A DNA stretch of 64,000 nucleotides from Sporosarcina sp. FSL W8-0480 (lineage in GTDB: Bacteria; Bacillota; Bacilli; Bacillales_A; Planococcaceae), in NCBI RefSeq assembly GCF_037963765.1, contig NZ_CP150166.1:594001-658000 (forward strand), given 5' to 3'. A model generated the notes under the pieces. That model ran no database searches and was not told where the DNA came from. It was given only the letters and a program-made list of their open reading frames with translations. Of the stretch, positions 35,154-43,221 are shown in pieces (the stretch's first letter is position 1; every line of letters starts with the position of its first letter). Made by a program: the position numbers and the translations under genes.

Positions 35154-35240
35154 GTGACTGAATTTGAAGCACTAATGCTCGTTTTTACATTCGCAGCATT
35201 AATCGTAGCTCTTTTGTCATTCAAAAACGAAAAAAAATAA
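35154..35240 (+). CDS. Putative holin-like toxin peptide (Hol-Tox type), 28 residues
   Basis: A GTG start at 35154, eight bases after GGGAGGTGG, gives a 28-residue peptide: TEFEALMLVFTFAALIVALL then a short polar end KNEKK. The pattern EALxLMxxFxxLIxxLL plus lysine tail is the putative holin-like toxin family found in Firmicutes type I modules. A possible promoter is TTTCAA-N17-TAAAAT near 35053-35080. Terminator-like hairpins lie downstream on both sides of a possible antisense RNA. Confidence 0.75.
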   Translation: MTEFEALMLVFTFAALIVALLSFKNEKK

Positions 35241-35283
35241 TCCATCCTTGAGTTAGAGGCTCATTTAGGATGGATTATTTTCC
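35235..35283. terminator. Bidirectional terminator of the holin-like toxin gene
   Basis: AAAATAATCCATCCT and AGGATGGATTATTTT form a 15-base stem with an 18-base loop. Read on the minus strand it could also end or begin an antisense RNA. Confidence 0.88.
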
Positions 35284-35325
35284 ACTAATAACTGCCGATC
35301 CCCTTGGGGAACTATTGCTATTATT

Positions 35326-35361
35326 GACCGTTCAATGTTCGAGCATCGGACGGTCTTTTTT
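35326..35361 (+). terminator. Second hairpin with T run downstream of the toxin
   Basis: GACCGTTC and GGACGGTC pair imperfectly, followed by TTTTTT. It ends no visible coding gene, so it may belong to a small RNA that starts in 35284-35325. Confidence 0.6.
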
Positions 35362-35455
35362 ACTATATGTGCTAATACCTTTAGTATACATAAATCATAG
35401 TTTTTATTCAACTTGCGTGAAGTTTATTGCTGAATTTTAAAGTGTAAGAATTTCC

Positions 35456-35663
35456 GTTGATTGAAGCGTAAGGCGGCGACTCCTGCCAAAGCCGTTACGT
35501 AGGACGGCTTTTGCGAACAAAAGCGAAGCGTTGAGAGCAGGGAATATAAGCGGATGCCTTAATTTCTGCAAAAACCGCAGAAATACGGCAAATCGAACTC
35601 TTCGTGGTTCGATTGGCTCAAGCCATGCCCCCGGAAAGCGTCCGCCTGAAGCGCAAATCAACA
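35456..35663. repeat. Dispersed Bacillales-type intergenic element with imperfect inverted ends
   Basis: The left end GTTGATTGAAGCGTAAGGCG and the right end CGTCCGCCTGAAGCGCAAAT with CAAC after it are imperfect inverted repeats. The internal text (GGCGGCGACTCCTGCC ... GCCCCCGGAAAGCGTCCGCC) resembles a non-coding element I know from many Bacillaceae intergenic regions. This copy carries an internal block that is not obviously part of that element. No coding gene is seen here. Confidence 0.55.
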
Positions 35664-35728
35664 GTGCAACCTATCATATTATTAAATGCCGTCACAGAAA
35701 GCCAGTTTTTGCGCTTGCCCGGAAATCA

Positions 35729-35757
35729 TTGCAGTACGAACGCATTTTCGCTATAAT
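35729..35757 (+). promoter_or_regulatory. Sigma-A promoter of the MjaI-type methyltransferase gene
   Basis: TTGCAG at 35729, a 17-base spacer and a perfect TATAAT at 35752, 36 bases before the start codon. Confidence 0.8.
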
Positions 35758-35792
35758 GGGAACACTATTACTTAGAACAGGATGATATACAA

Positions 35793-36842
35793 ATGAACAT
35801 GACAAAGCATTCTATATTGAATAAAGATGCTGCCAACTTACAAGAAATACCTGACGGGTCTGTTTCATTAGTTATAACATCCCCTCCCTATCCGATGATC
35901 GAAATGTGGGATGAAATTTTCATGAAGCAAAAACCGGAAATCGAAGAGCATTTAATGACTGAACCATATAAAGCATTCAATCTCATGCATGATGTGTTAA
36001 ACGATATTTGGGAAGAAGTAGACAAAAAAGTAGCGAACCATGGCTTTGTTTGTATTAATATCGGGGATGCAACGAGGACGATTGATGGACATTTCCAAAT
36101 GTACTCGAACCACTCGAAGATCATAGAGAAGTTCGTTTCAATGGGGTATTCGGTGTTGCCGGATATCATTTGGAGAAAAACAACAAATGCTCCAAATAAA
36201 TTCATGGGTTCGGGTATGCTGCCTTCCGGTGCATATGTTACGTATGAGCATGAATACATACTGATCTTCCGTAAGGGCGGAAAACGAGTATTTAAAAATA
36301 ACGAAAAAGCAATTCGACAGGAAAGTGCATTTTTCTGGGAGGAGCGAAACCAATGGTTCTCCGATCTATGGGAGTTTCAGGGGAAATCCCAGAAGTTTAA
36401 AAACATCTCAAGTGGGCGCGAAAGAAGTGCCGCCTATCCATTCGAACTTGCTTATCGCCTCATCAATATGTATTCGATGAAAGGCGACACGATTCTTGAC
36501 CCATTTGTTGGAACTGGTACGTCGATGTTTGCTGCAATGTGTGCGGAGCGCAATAGCTACGGTGTGGAAATTGATCCGCTACTTGCTGAAACGGTAACAA
36601 GCAATGCATTGCTGCTCAAGAAAGAGCTGAATGACATTGTCGTTAAACGGTTCCAGCGTCATACGGAATTTATCGAACAGCAACTCTTGCTTGGTAAGGA
36701 TAAATGGTATGAGAATGATCATTTGGATACAAAAGTAAAAACACGGCAGGAAGTAAATATAAAATTATCACTGATTGATGAGATTACCCGTGAAGATGAC
36801 TTTGTAACGGTCAGTTATGAGGATCTAAATCCAAAGGGATAA
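35793..36842 (+). CDS. Beta-class DNA methyltransferase, likely N4-cytosine, partner of an MjaI-type nuclease
   Basis: This 349-residue enzyme has the catalytic motif IV as TSPPYP near residue 29-34, before the AdoMet motif I DPFVGTGTSMFAA near residue 236, so motif order is the permuted beta class. SPPY is the form usual in N4-cytosine enzymes. The target-recognition region lies between them (about 75-215). It converges with, and overlaps by 32 bases, the MjaI-like endonuclease gene. If the pair follows MjaI, the target is CTAG. Confidence 0.9.
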   Translation: MNMTKHSILNKDAANLQEIPDGSVSLVITSPPYPMIEMWDEIFMKQKPEIEEHLMTEPYKAFNLMHDVLNDIWEEVDKKVANHGFVCINIGDATRTIDGHFQMYSNHSKIIEKFVSMGYSVLPDIIWRKTTNAPNKFMGSGMLPSGAYVTYEHEYILIFRKGGKRVFKNNEKAIRQESAFFWEERNQWFSDLWEFQGKSQKFKNISSGRERSAAYPFELAYRLINMYSMKGDTILDPFVGTGTSMFAAMCAERNSYGVEIDPLLAETVTSNALLLKKELNDIVVKRFQRHTEFIEQQLLLGKDKWYENDHLDTKVKTRQEVNIKLSLIDEITREDDFVTVSYEDLNPKG

Positions 36843-37431
36843 ACACCTCAATATTCCTACTGCTTTTATTCACTTTATAACTAACAATTGGAACGTCGAT
36901 CTGCTCTTTTAACTTTGTCAAGTTCTCGTATGTGTCAGGTTTGACGGAAATCGGCGTTCCTCCAATATATCCATCAATTCCTTTGCTTTCATCTGCAGCA
37001 GTTGAAACAGCAAATGGCACATCGAAATGTTCACTCACTTTTTGTATGATTGCTTTTTGTACATATAAGCCGTTGTACGTTTTATCGATTAATAAATCAT
37101 CCAACCACTTATCAACAAGCGATTCGTCTATCAACTGAATGGCCTCTTTTAACCGTTCGATTTGAGGAAGAATCCTTGCCTTGGCACGTTCTTTCGCCCC
37201 CGGTTCACGGTCTGTATACCACTTTTCCCAGTCTTCAATAGAAGGAGCAGGTACTTCATCCAAAAACTCCTGGAAATACGTTGCCATCGGTCCTACGACA
37301 TTTGGGCGGGTCCCTTGTGCATTGCTATTCGCCAAATTCATGAGTTGTGTCGTGTATTTTGGAAACTCACGCGGAACTGTATCATTTGCGTCATAAATAT
37401 AATCCGTATTTATCTTCCCGATTGATTTCAC
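36811..37431 (-). CDS. MjaI-family type II restriction endonuclease
   Basis: This 206-residue protein matches the MjaI restriction endonuclease family by overall plan: an N-terminal block with SNAQGTRPNVVGPM, a helical middle, and the PD-(D/E)XK core GIDGYIGGTPISVKP with Asp153 and Lys164. MjaI of Methanocaldococcus cuts CTAG. The paired N4-type methyltransferase is convergent and overlaps at the 3' ends. Family assignment is from memory of the motif pattern; the cutting site is inference. Confidence 0.78.
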   Translation of the reverse strand: MKSIGKINTDYIYDANDTVPREFPKYTTQLMNLANSNAQGTRPNVVGPMATYFQEFLDEVPAPSIEDWEKWYTDREPGAKERAKARILPQIERLKEAIQLIDESLVDKWLDDLLIDKTYNGLYVQKAIIQKVSEHFDVPFAVSTAADESKGIDGYIGGTPISVKPDTYENLTKLKEQIDVPIVSYKVNKSSRNIEVFIPLDLDPHN

Positions 37432-37501
37432 TTAAACCCTCTCCTTAATCACTGATTCTATTATCATTATCCTACACATGTCGTGTTCCGTTCAAGTTGA
37501 C

Positions 37502-37562
37502 GATTGGTGAACCCCTTCAAAGTTCACCAATCTTGTGTCTCCAGTCATGCACCTGTTATGAT
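37502..37562 (+). promoter_or_regulatory. Palindromic operator and promoter of the MFS efflux gene
   Basis: GATTGGTGAAC and GTTCACCAATC form an 11-base perfect inverted repeat with a nine-base centre (37502-37532). Directly after it come TTGTGT and, 18 bases on, TATGAT. The position just upstream of -35 suggests an operator for a regulator of the transporter. Confidence 0.6.
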
Positions 37563-37620
37563 ATTGAAATAACAAAAGCGGGCACCGTGGAAGAAGTTGC
37601 ATCCGCTATAGGAGAAAAAT

Positions 37621-38799
37621 ATGAAGAGACAGACACTCACATTGGTCTTGTTGTTGACCAATTTATTTATTGCATTTTTAGGCATCGGTTTAGTAATCCC
37701 CGTTTTGCCTACGTTGATGAACGAAATGCATCTATCGGGCTCTGTTGTCGGGAATATGGTTGCGGCCTTTGCAGTTGCCCAACTTATTGTTTCCCCGATT
37801 GCAGGCAAGCTCATCGATACCGTTGGAAGGAAAATCATACTTGTCATCGGATTGTTCATCTTTAGTGTGTCCGAATTATTATTTGCAATTGGGCAGGATG
37901 TATGGGTATTATTCGCATCCCGTATTCTTGGAGGGGTCAGTGCCGCGTTTATCATGCCGGCAGTGACGGCGTTTATCGCGGATATTACAACGTCCGAAAC
38001 ACGGGCAAAAGCACTTGGTTATATGTCAGCAGCCATTTCTACAGGGTTCATCATCGGCCCGGGGATCGGTGGGTTTTTGGCGAGTTACGGGACAAGAGTG
38101 CCGTTTTTCTTTGCGGCAGCACTGGCACTATTTGCAGCGATTTTTTCACTGATCATGCTTCGGGAGCCAGAGCGTAATTATGAGGAAACGACTACAACGG
38201 GTCAGAAACCGGGATTCAAACGGATTTTCGCGCCGATTTATTTTATCGTGTTCATGATTATATTGGTCCTGTCGTTTGGATTGATGTCGTTTGAGGCGGT
38301 TTTCAGCCTGTTTGTCGACCATAAATTTGGGTTTACACCGAAGGATATCGCCATCATCATTACGGGTAGCGGGATTGTCGGTGCAATCACACAGCTGTTA
38401 TTATTCGATCGGCTAACAAAGGTAATGGGTGAGAAAAAGCTCATTCTGCTGAGTATGGTATTTTCAGCCGTCATGGTAGGCGCGATGACGATTGTAAACT
38501 CGTATTTCAGCATACTTGTTGTAACGATGATCGTATTTGCTGGTTTTGATTTGATCCGTCCTGCGGCGACGTCCTATTTGTCGAAAGTAGCGGGCAATGA
38601 ACAAGGATTTGTCGGGGGCATGAATTCGATGTTCACAAGCATCGGTACTGTATTAGGACCGATTATCGGTGGTAAGCTATTCGACATCGATGTCGATTAT
38701 CCTTTTATATTCGCAACAATCGTTTTGGTTGGCGGATCTATACTGACATTTTTCTGGACGAAAAAGAAGACCGAAATAAATCTTTCAGTAAAATCATAA
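37621..38799 (+). CDS. MFS multidrug efflux transporter (NorA/TetA-like)
   Basis: This 392-residue protein has 12 transmembrane helices, the MFS motif A GKLIDTVGRK between helices 2 and 3, and the drug:proton antiporter motif C region GPGIGGFLASYG in helix 5. ATAGGAGAAA precedes the ATG. A large perfect palindrome upstream suggests regulated expression. Substrates cannot be told from sequence; quinolone, tetracycline or dye efflux are the usual range. Confidence 0.9.
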   Translation: MKRQTLTLVLLLTNLFIAFLGIGLVIPVLPTLMNEMHLSGSVVGNMVAAFAVAQLIVSPIAGKLIDTVGRKIILVIGLFIFSVSELLFAIGQDVWVLFASRILGGVSAAFIMPAVTAFIADITTSETRAKALGYMSAAISTGFIIGPGIGGFLASYGTRVPFFFAAALALFAAIFSLIMLREPERNYEETTTTGQKPGFKRIFAPIYFIVFMIILVLSFGLMSFEAVFSLFVDHKFGFTPKDIAIIITGSGIVGAITQLLLFDRLTKVMGEKKLILLSMVFSAVMVGAMTIVNSYFSILVVTMIVFAGFDLIRPAATSYLSKVAGNEQGFVGGMNSMFTSIGTVLGPIIGGKLFDIDVDYPFIFATIVLVGGSILTFFWTKKKTEINLSVKS

Positions 38800-38801
38800 G
38801 T

Positions 38802-38841
38802 AAAGACAGCGTCCACGGATATTCCCGTAGACGCTGTTTCA
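38802..38841. terminator. Bidirectional terminator between MFS and toastrack genes
   Basis: AAAGACAGCGTCCACGG and CCCGTAGACGCTGTTTC pair with one mismatch around a short loop. Confidence 0.85.
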
Positions 38842-38843
38842 CT

Positions 38844-39566
38844 TCATTCAACAATTTTAAATTCGACATCCCCTACGCCGAAATTGAGGAAAATATCTAT
38901 GACAACATCTGACTTCGCGAAAGCTTCATTGACATAAACACCATCTTTTTGTTTGATAAAATCCTTTGTACCCAATGTGCCAAGCCCTTTCGAGACGTTT
39001 AGTCGGACTCCCGTATCCTTTGGAAGGATGAAGGTCACATCCCCAACACCCAAATCCACATCCGTGCGGAACCCTTTTTTCCATTTCCCGCTTAGGTCAA
39101 TGGTAGAATCACTAACGCCGCTATTGATTACAAGGTTATTCAGTTGGAGGCCTCTCAAATCCAATGTTGAATCCGAAACACCCATATCGACCTCCAAGTC
39201 GATTGGAATATCATTAGTAAGTTGCAGATCCCAATCATTCTTCCATTTACGCTTATTGAACCCGAACATTGTAACTGAACCTTGCTTAATGTCAACATGG
39301 CCGACATTTTTACGTACCTTATAATTCACTTTCGGTTCAAGCTTTTTATGGTTGTAAGAAAAATCCCCGCTAACCCATTCATGTGAGTCGCCGCTAATGA
39401 ACAGATTACCTACACCGAAGTCAATCTCCACTTTTAAAGATTCCGCATTGTCCTTTGGAATCGAAATCTCATTCCCGGCAGCCTTGGCAGTCCATTTGTT
39501 GTACCCGTAAATCCCCAATATGACAAGTAAACCAGCCGTCAGAGCAATCCCTAATAATTTATTCAT
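38844..39566 (-). CDS. Membrane-anchored toastrack-domain protein (LiaF/DUF4097-like)
   Basis: This 240-residue protein has one N-terminal transmembrane helix (about residues 4-22) and an extracellular region with repeated beta-strand turns such as VEIDFGVGNLFI, VDMGVSDSTLDL, SGVSDSTIDL, VDLGVGDVTFIL and LNFGVGDVEF. These repeats define the toastrack/DUF2154 fold of LiaF and related envelope-stress proteins. Unlike LiaF, it is not linked to a LiaRS two-component system. AGGAGAACAGG precedes the ATG. Function unknown beyond probable envelope sensing. Confidence 0.82.
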   Translation of the reverse strand: MNKLLGIALTAGLLVILGIYGYNKWTAKAAGNEISIPKDNAESLKVEIDFGVGNLFISGDSHEWVSGDFSYNHKKLEPKVNYKVRKNVGHVDIKQGSVTMFGFNKRKWKNDWDLQLTNDIPIDLEVDMGVSDSTLDLRGLQLNNLVINSGVSDSTIDLSGKWKKGFRTDVDLGVGDVTFILPKDTGVRLNVSKGLGTLGTKDFIKQKDGVYVNEAFAKSDVVIDIFLNFGVGDVEFKIVE

Positions 39567-39748
39567 AAACCTGTTCTCCTCTCGTCCCTTTTCTATAATC
39601 TTATCTTATCTCACTTTATAGAATAATCTACCAGTCGAATGATTGATTTTACGGTACGTCTTTGGACTGAGTCGTTTTTAGGCAGTTAAACATGTTTTGC
39701 CTGTCCAATTAATACATTGGATAAAAGACATCGTGAAAGGATGAGGAA

Positions 39749-39832
39749 TTGAAGCGAGCGTTACTATATGGAGCTGTCGTCTTTGTTGGTTTGGTCCTTG
39801 GCATTATTACAACAATCATTATGGAAATGTAA
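39749..39832 (+). CDS. Small single-pass membrane protein, 27 residues
   Basis: A TTG start at 39749, seven bases after AAAGGA, encodes 27 residues: a basic start KRALLYG, one transmembrane helix (VVFVGLVLGIITTIIM) and EM at the end. The charge pattern (positive inside) and the ribosome site support translation. No family is recognised; similar tiny membrane proteins occur in spore or stress contexts. Confidence 0.5.
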   Translation: MKRALLYGAVVFVGLVLGIITTIIMEM

Positions 39833-39980
39833 ATGGATTTTTTATCAATAAGTATGCACTTATCTCTCCTCTCAGTTGACTACCTGCATACAATATGACG
39901 AGGGAGGATATGCGTTGTGGCGGAAAGTTGTTGGGCTTTGACGAATCCTTTTTCCATACAACGGGAAAGGAGGTTTGGGC

Positions 39981-40178
39981 ATGTCGCTCTTTTTTGAAGA
40001 TGAAATTCGAAAAGTGATGGGTAAGGCTGGTACGTCGGGAATGAATGAAATCATCTCGCAGGATCCCCGTAGAAATGGCCGACTTGCAAGTCATCATACT
40101 CACAAATCAGAAGTGAAAGAAAGGGAAATCAGGGAAAGCAGGGAACAAAGTCCACGTCGCAGACCGCGGTGGATTTGA
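39981..40178 (+). CDS. Small hydrophilic protein with arginine-rich tail
   Basis: From ATG 39981, with AAAGGAGG upstream, the product is 65 residues, beginning SLFFEDEIRKVMGKAGTSGM and ending in a basic segment with RRRPRW. It is probably a short helical protein with a nucleic-acid-like tail. A terminator follows directly. No known domain is recognised. Confidence 0.65.
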   Translation: MSLFFEDEIRKVMGKAGTSGMNEIISQDPRRNGRLASHHTHKSEVKEREIRESREQSPRRRPRWI

Positions 40179-40192
40179 TCGATAAAGTGAAT

Positions 40193-40234
40193 GAATCCAT
40201 CCTTGAACGAGAACTTCGTTTGGGTGGATTTTTT
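40193..40234 (+). terminator. Terminator after the small basic protein gene
   Basis: AATCCATCC and GGGTGGATT pair, with an inner AACGA/TCGTT extension, followed by TTTTTT. Confidence 0.8.
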
Positions 40235-40311
40235 ATTTCCCCGTTTTTTCTTTGATACTATAATTACAGGGTATACTTATTATAAAGTTGCTCAAGAAGG
40301 AAGTGGGAACT

Positions 40312-41772
40312 ATGAAAAAAGTCGATGGAATCGGATGGGATTTCGACAACAGCTATTCCCGATTGCCTGATGCATTTTACGCGGAAACCTTGCCGGAACA
40401 ATCATCATCACCTGAATTGGTTATTCTGAATTACCCTTTGGCCGCTGAACTTGGATTGGATGAAGAGGCGCTCGAGGGTGAAGATGGAGTTGCTGTTTTT
40501 GCAGGAAACAAGATACCTGAAGGCGCAAAACCGATTGCTCAAGCATACGCAGGACACCAATTCGGGCACTTTACGATGCTTGGCGACGGACGGGCCGTTT
40601 TGCTTGGAGAGCAAATGACTCCATCCGGCAAAAGGGTGGATATCCAGCTGAAGGGTTCAGGCAGGACTCCGTTTTCCCGAGGCGGTGACGGTCGAGCGGC
40701 CCTTGGCCCGATGCTGCGTGAATTCATCATTAGTGAGGCGATGCACGCTCTGCGAATCCCGACTACCCGTAGCCTCGCAGTCGTTGTAACGGGAAATCCC
40801 GTGCACAGGGAAGAGACACTTGAAGGGGCCGTTCTGACACGGATTGCTGACAGTCATCTACGTGTCGGAACGTTCCAATATGCAGCAGCTCGCCAAGTTG
40901 TGGAAGATTTAAAAGCCTTGGCGGATTATGCAATCGAGCGACACTATCCTGAAGTATCGGGCGACGCAAACCGTTATGAGTCATTGCTTTTAAAGGTGAT
41001 CGATCGCCAAGCGTCGTTAATCGCCAAATGGCAGCTTGTCGGATTTATCCACGGCGTCATGAACACGGATAATATGACAATAAGCGGCGAAACAATCGAC
41101 TACGGACCTTGCGCGTTCATGGATACCTATGATCCAGCGACCGTCTTCAGTTCCATTGACAGGCAAGGACGCTACGCCTACGGCAATCAACCCGGCATCG
41201 CCGAATGGAATCTTGCCCGTTTCGCGGAAACACTCATTCCACTCTTGCATGATGACCGGGAAGAAGCGATAAAGATTGCGGAACAAGCATTATCGGGATT
41301 TGGTAGGCAGTATCATATGTATTGGCTGTCCGGGATGAGAAGCAAGTTAGGCCTTTTCAATGAGGAAGAACTGGATGTAAAGCTTGCAAAGGATCTTCTG
41401 CAATTGATGAAGAACAACCACGCGGATTACACGAATACATTCAGTGCTTTGACAACTGATCGGCTCGAGGAGTTGCCGATGTGTAAAGCTTCCGGATTTG
41501 ACGAATGGCTCGAGCGCTATGAGGACAGGCTTTCACGTCAATCGCAGTCTGATGAAGAAGTTAAACAATTGATGCGGGACAGCAACCCGGCCGTAATCCC
41601 ACGTAACCATCGGGTCGAGGAAGCGTTGGATGCAGCAATTGAAGGTGATTTCAGTGTGATGGAGCGATTATTGGAAGTGCTTGCCAATCCTTACGCGTAC
41701 ACGGCTGAACAAGATGAATACACAATGCCGTCCAATTCGACAACTCCATATCGGACATTCTGCGGCACATGA
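40312..41772 (+). CDS. selO: Protein adenylyltransferase SelO (YdiU family)
   Basis: SelO is a pseudokinase-fold enzyme that transfers AMP to hydroxyl side chains of proteins and responds to redox stress. The 486-residue protein has [22 protein letters not shown], the [26 protein letters not shown] nucleotide region and the metal-binding [20 protein letters not shown]. The bacterial form usually ends without selenocysteine; here it ends in TFCGT. GGAAGTGGG precedes ATG 40312. Stands alone between terminators. Confidence 0.95.
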   Translation: MKKVDGIGWDFDNSYSRLPDAFYAETLPEQSSSPELVILNYPLAAELGLDEEALEGEDGVAVFAGNKIPEGAKPIAQAYAGHQFGHFTMLGDGRAVLLGEQMTPSGKRVDIQLKGSGRTPFSRGGDGRAALGPMLREFIISEAMHALRIPTTRSLAVVVTGNPVHREETLEGAVLTRIADSHLRVGTFQYAAARQVVEDLKALADYAIERHYPEVSGDANRYESLLLKVIDRQASLIAKWQLVGFIHGVMNTDNMTISGETIDYGPCAFMDTYDPATVFSSIDRQGRYAYGNQPGIAEWNLARFAETLIPLLHDDREEAIKIAEQALSGFGRQYHMYWLSGMRSKLGLFNEEELDVKLAKDLLQLMKNNHADYTNTFSALTTDRLEELPMCKASGFDEWLERYEDRLSRQSQSDEEVKQLMRDSNPAVIPRNHRVEEALDAAIEGDFSVMERLLEVLANPYAYTAEQDEYTMPSNSTTPYRTFCGT

Positions 41773-41780
41773 AAAAAGAA

Positions 41781-41815
41781 GAAGAATCCGCGGCATTCGC
41801 CACGGATTCTTTTTA
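41781..41815 (+). terminator. Terminator after selO
   Basis: AGAATCCGCGG and CACGGATTCT pair with a bulge, then TTTTT. Confidence 0.85.
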
Positions 41816-41868
41816 TTCCATAAGTACTGTTCCCGTTGAGTAGGGAATTATGAATTGAGTTTTTTGGG

Positions 41869-41985
41869 AGATATCTATTGAATAAGTACGTTTATCTATT
41901 GAATACATAAATTTATCGATTGAATCGGCAACTATATCGATTGAATCCGCAAATATATCACCAAAACAGGACCTTTAACCTATCA
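41869..41985 (-). repeat. Tandem array, ATTCAATMGATAA core, period about 21, with leader (copy C, inverted)
   Basis: Read on the minus strand, the leader TTGGTGATATATTTG is followed by four cores close to ATTCAATCGATAA or ATTCAATAGATAA at about 21 bp steps. The leader is the same as that of copies A and B near 3-4.4 kb, on the opposite strand. It lies downstream of the minus-strand flavoprotein gene. Confidence 0.82.
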
Positions 41986-42009
41986 CAAGCACAAAACCCA
42001 CCTTCATTT

Positions 42010-42918
42010 CTACAATGAACCATCAAAAAACTCATTCGTCAAATCACCATTCACTCCGATTGCAGCCGCACTGCCTGATCCTGCTGCAATAATGAGTTGG
42101 GAGGGCACGATGTTCGCTACGTCCCCGGCGGCATAGACATTCCAAGCAGTAGTCCTTCCATATTCATCCGTTTTAATACCGCCATACTCGTTCAACTCAC
42201 AACCAAGCTCCTCCGCAAAGTTGTTAGGGTGGCTCCATAACGGAGTGACGAATCCGCCGAATCGGTCAATTAGCGTTCCATCCTCAAGACGAACGCTGCG
42301 GAGTTGCCCGTTTTCGCCTTCCAGTCCAGAAATGATGTCTTCATACACTTGAATGCCCTTTGCAAGCAATTGATCCCGTTCTTCTAACTCAAGCCGACCT
42401 TCGCCATTTGTAAAAACAGCCAAATCGCGGCTCCATATGTACACTTCTTTCGCGAGTTTGAACACATTTTTATCCGCGATGACGGCAAGCGGTCGATCGC
42501 GCAGCTCCCATCCATCGCAATAGGGGCAACTAAAAATGCTTGTCCCATAGAATTTCTCGATATTCGGGATGTTTGGCTGTTCGTCCTTTAATCCTGTTGC
42601 CAATATGATTTTATTGCTGTGAAAAACTTCAGTTTCCGTTTTTAATTCAAAATGTGTTTTATCAAGCCGCGTAATGGAAACAACTCTATCACTTTTTATC
42701 TTCACAGATGGGTAGTTGGCAAGTTCTGAATGGGCAAGACGTCTGAGTTCGGTCGGAGGGACGCCATCACGGGTGATGAATCCATGAGCCATTCGTGTTG
42801 GCTTATTCCTTGGTTGATTGCAATCGAAAAGAAGCACCTTTCGTCTCGCCCGTCCAAGTACAAGCGCCGCATTCAATCCAGCCGGCCCGCCGCCAATAAT
42901 CGCACATTCATAATTCAT
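42010..42918 (-). CDS. FAD/NAD(P)-dependent oxidoreductase, thioredoxin reductase-like
   Basis: This 302-residue flavoprotein has the FAD motif IIGGGPAGLNAALVLGRA, a redox-active FSCPYCDGWE (CxxC) near residue 133, the ATG motif LATGLKDE and a C-terminal AAGDVAN. The NAD(P)-binding GxGxxA loop of classical thioredoxin reductase is poorly kept (VIADKNVFKLAKEV), as in the ferredoxin- or small-dithiol-type TrxR-like proteins. The electron donor may therefore differ. No thioredoxin is adjacent. Confidence 0.85.
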   Translation of the reverse strand: MNYECAIIGGGPAGLNAALVLGRARRKVLLFDCNQPRNKPTRMAHGFITRDGVPPTELRRLAHSELANYPSVKIKSDRVVSITRLDKTHFELKTETEVFHSNKIILATGLKDEQPNIPNIEKFYGTSIFSCPYCDGWELRDRPLAVIADKNVFKLAKEVYIWSRDLAVFTNGEGRLELEERDQLLAKGIQVYEDIISGLEGENGQLRSVRLEDGTLIDRFGGFVTPLWSHPNNFAEELGCELNEYGGIKTDEYGRTTAWNVYAAGDVANIVPSQLIIAAGSGSAAAIGVNGDLTNEFFDGSL

Positions 42919-43040
42919 CAGTGGTTCATCCCTTTTTAGTACAGTTTACCCTTCCTTGAAATTTGTAAGCTTAGGCTCAGTAAAATTAGTGTTCATGATA
43001 CAGTGCGATTGCGCTTATATTGGAGCAGGGGGGATGGATA

Positions 43041-43190
43041 TTGGAGAAAAAAATGGTGGAGCGCGGTATTGGGCTTGGAACTTGCTTGGCAGTTGTCATT
43101 TCCTGGAGTGTCCATAAATCGATACTATGGGCGATATTCCATGGGATTCTTAGTTGGCTCTATGTATTGTATTATGCGTTTGTTAGATGA
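43041..43190 (+). CDS. Small two-helix membrane protein, 49 residues
   Basis: A TTG start at 43041, six bases after AGGGGGGA, gives a 49-residue protein: EKKMVERGIGLGTCLAVVIS, then WSVHKSILWAIFHGILSWLY and VLYYAFVR. Two hydrophobic helices with a basic turn are evident. Another frame over the same bases is open but has no ribosome site and poor composition. A perfect terminator hairpin begins at its stop codon, which supports it. Similar short proteins exist in Bacillales, function unknown. Confidence 0.65.
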   Translation: MEKKMVERGIGLGTCLAVVISWSVHKSILWAIFHGILSWLYVLYYAFVR

Positions 43191-43218
43191 AAAACAGCCT
43201 TATTTCAGGCTGTTTTTC
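43190..43218. terminator. Bidirectional terminator
   Basis: AAAAACAGCCT, loop TATTTC, AGGCTGTTTTT: an 11-base perfect stem between convergent genes. Confidence 0.93.
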
Positions 43219-43221
43219 TAA

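Noticed and set aside
35437..35785. Short frames on both strands over the dispersed repeat before the MjaI-type methylase
   Set aside because: They follow a non-coding inverted-repeat element and one runs across the methylase promoter.
37497..37865. Plus-strand frame over the MFS promoter and gene start
   Set aside because: It crosses the palindromic operator and promoter, and the MFS frame has the ribosome site and membrane-protein pattern.
42010..42918. Classical thioredoxin reductase TrxB
   Set aside because: CPYC and FAD motifs fit, but the NAD(P)H-binding glycine motif is poor and no thioredoxin context exists, so only a TrxR-like flavoprotein is claimed.
43003..43221. 72-residue frame overlapping the 49-residue membrane protein
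   Set aside because: It has no ribosome site and runs through the terminator hairpin; the alternative frame is better supported.
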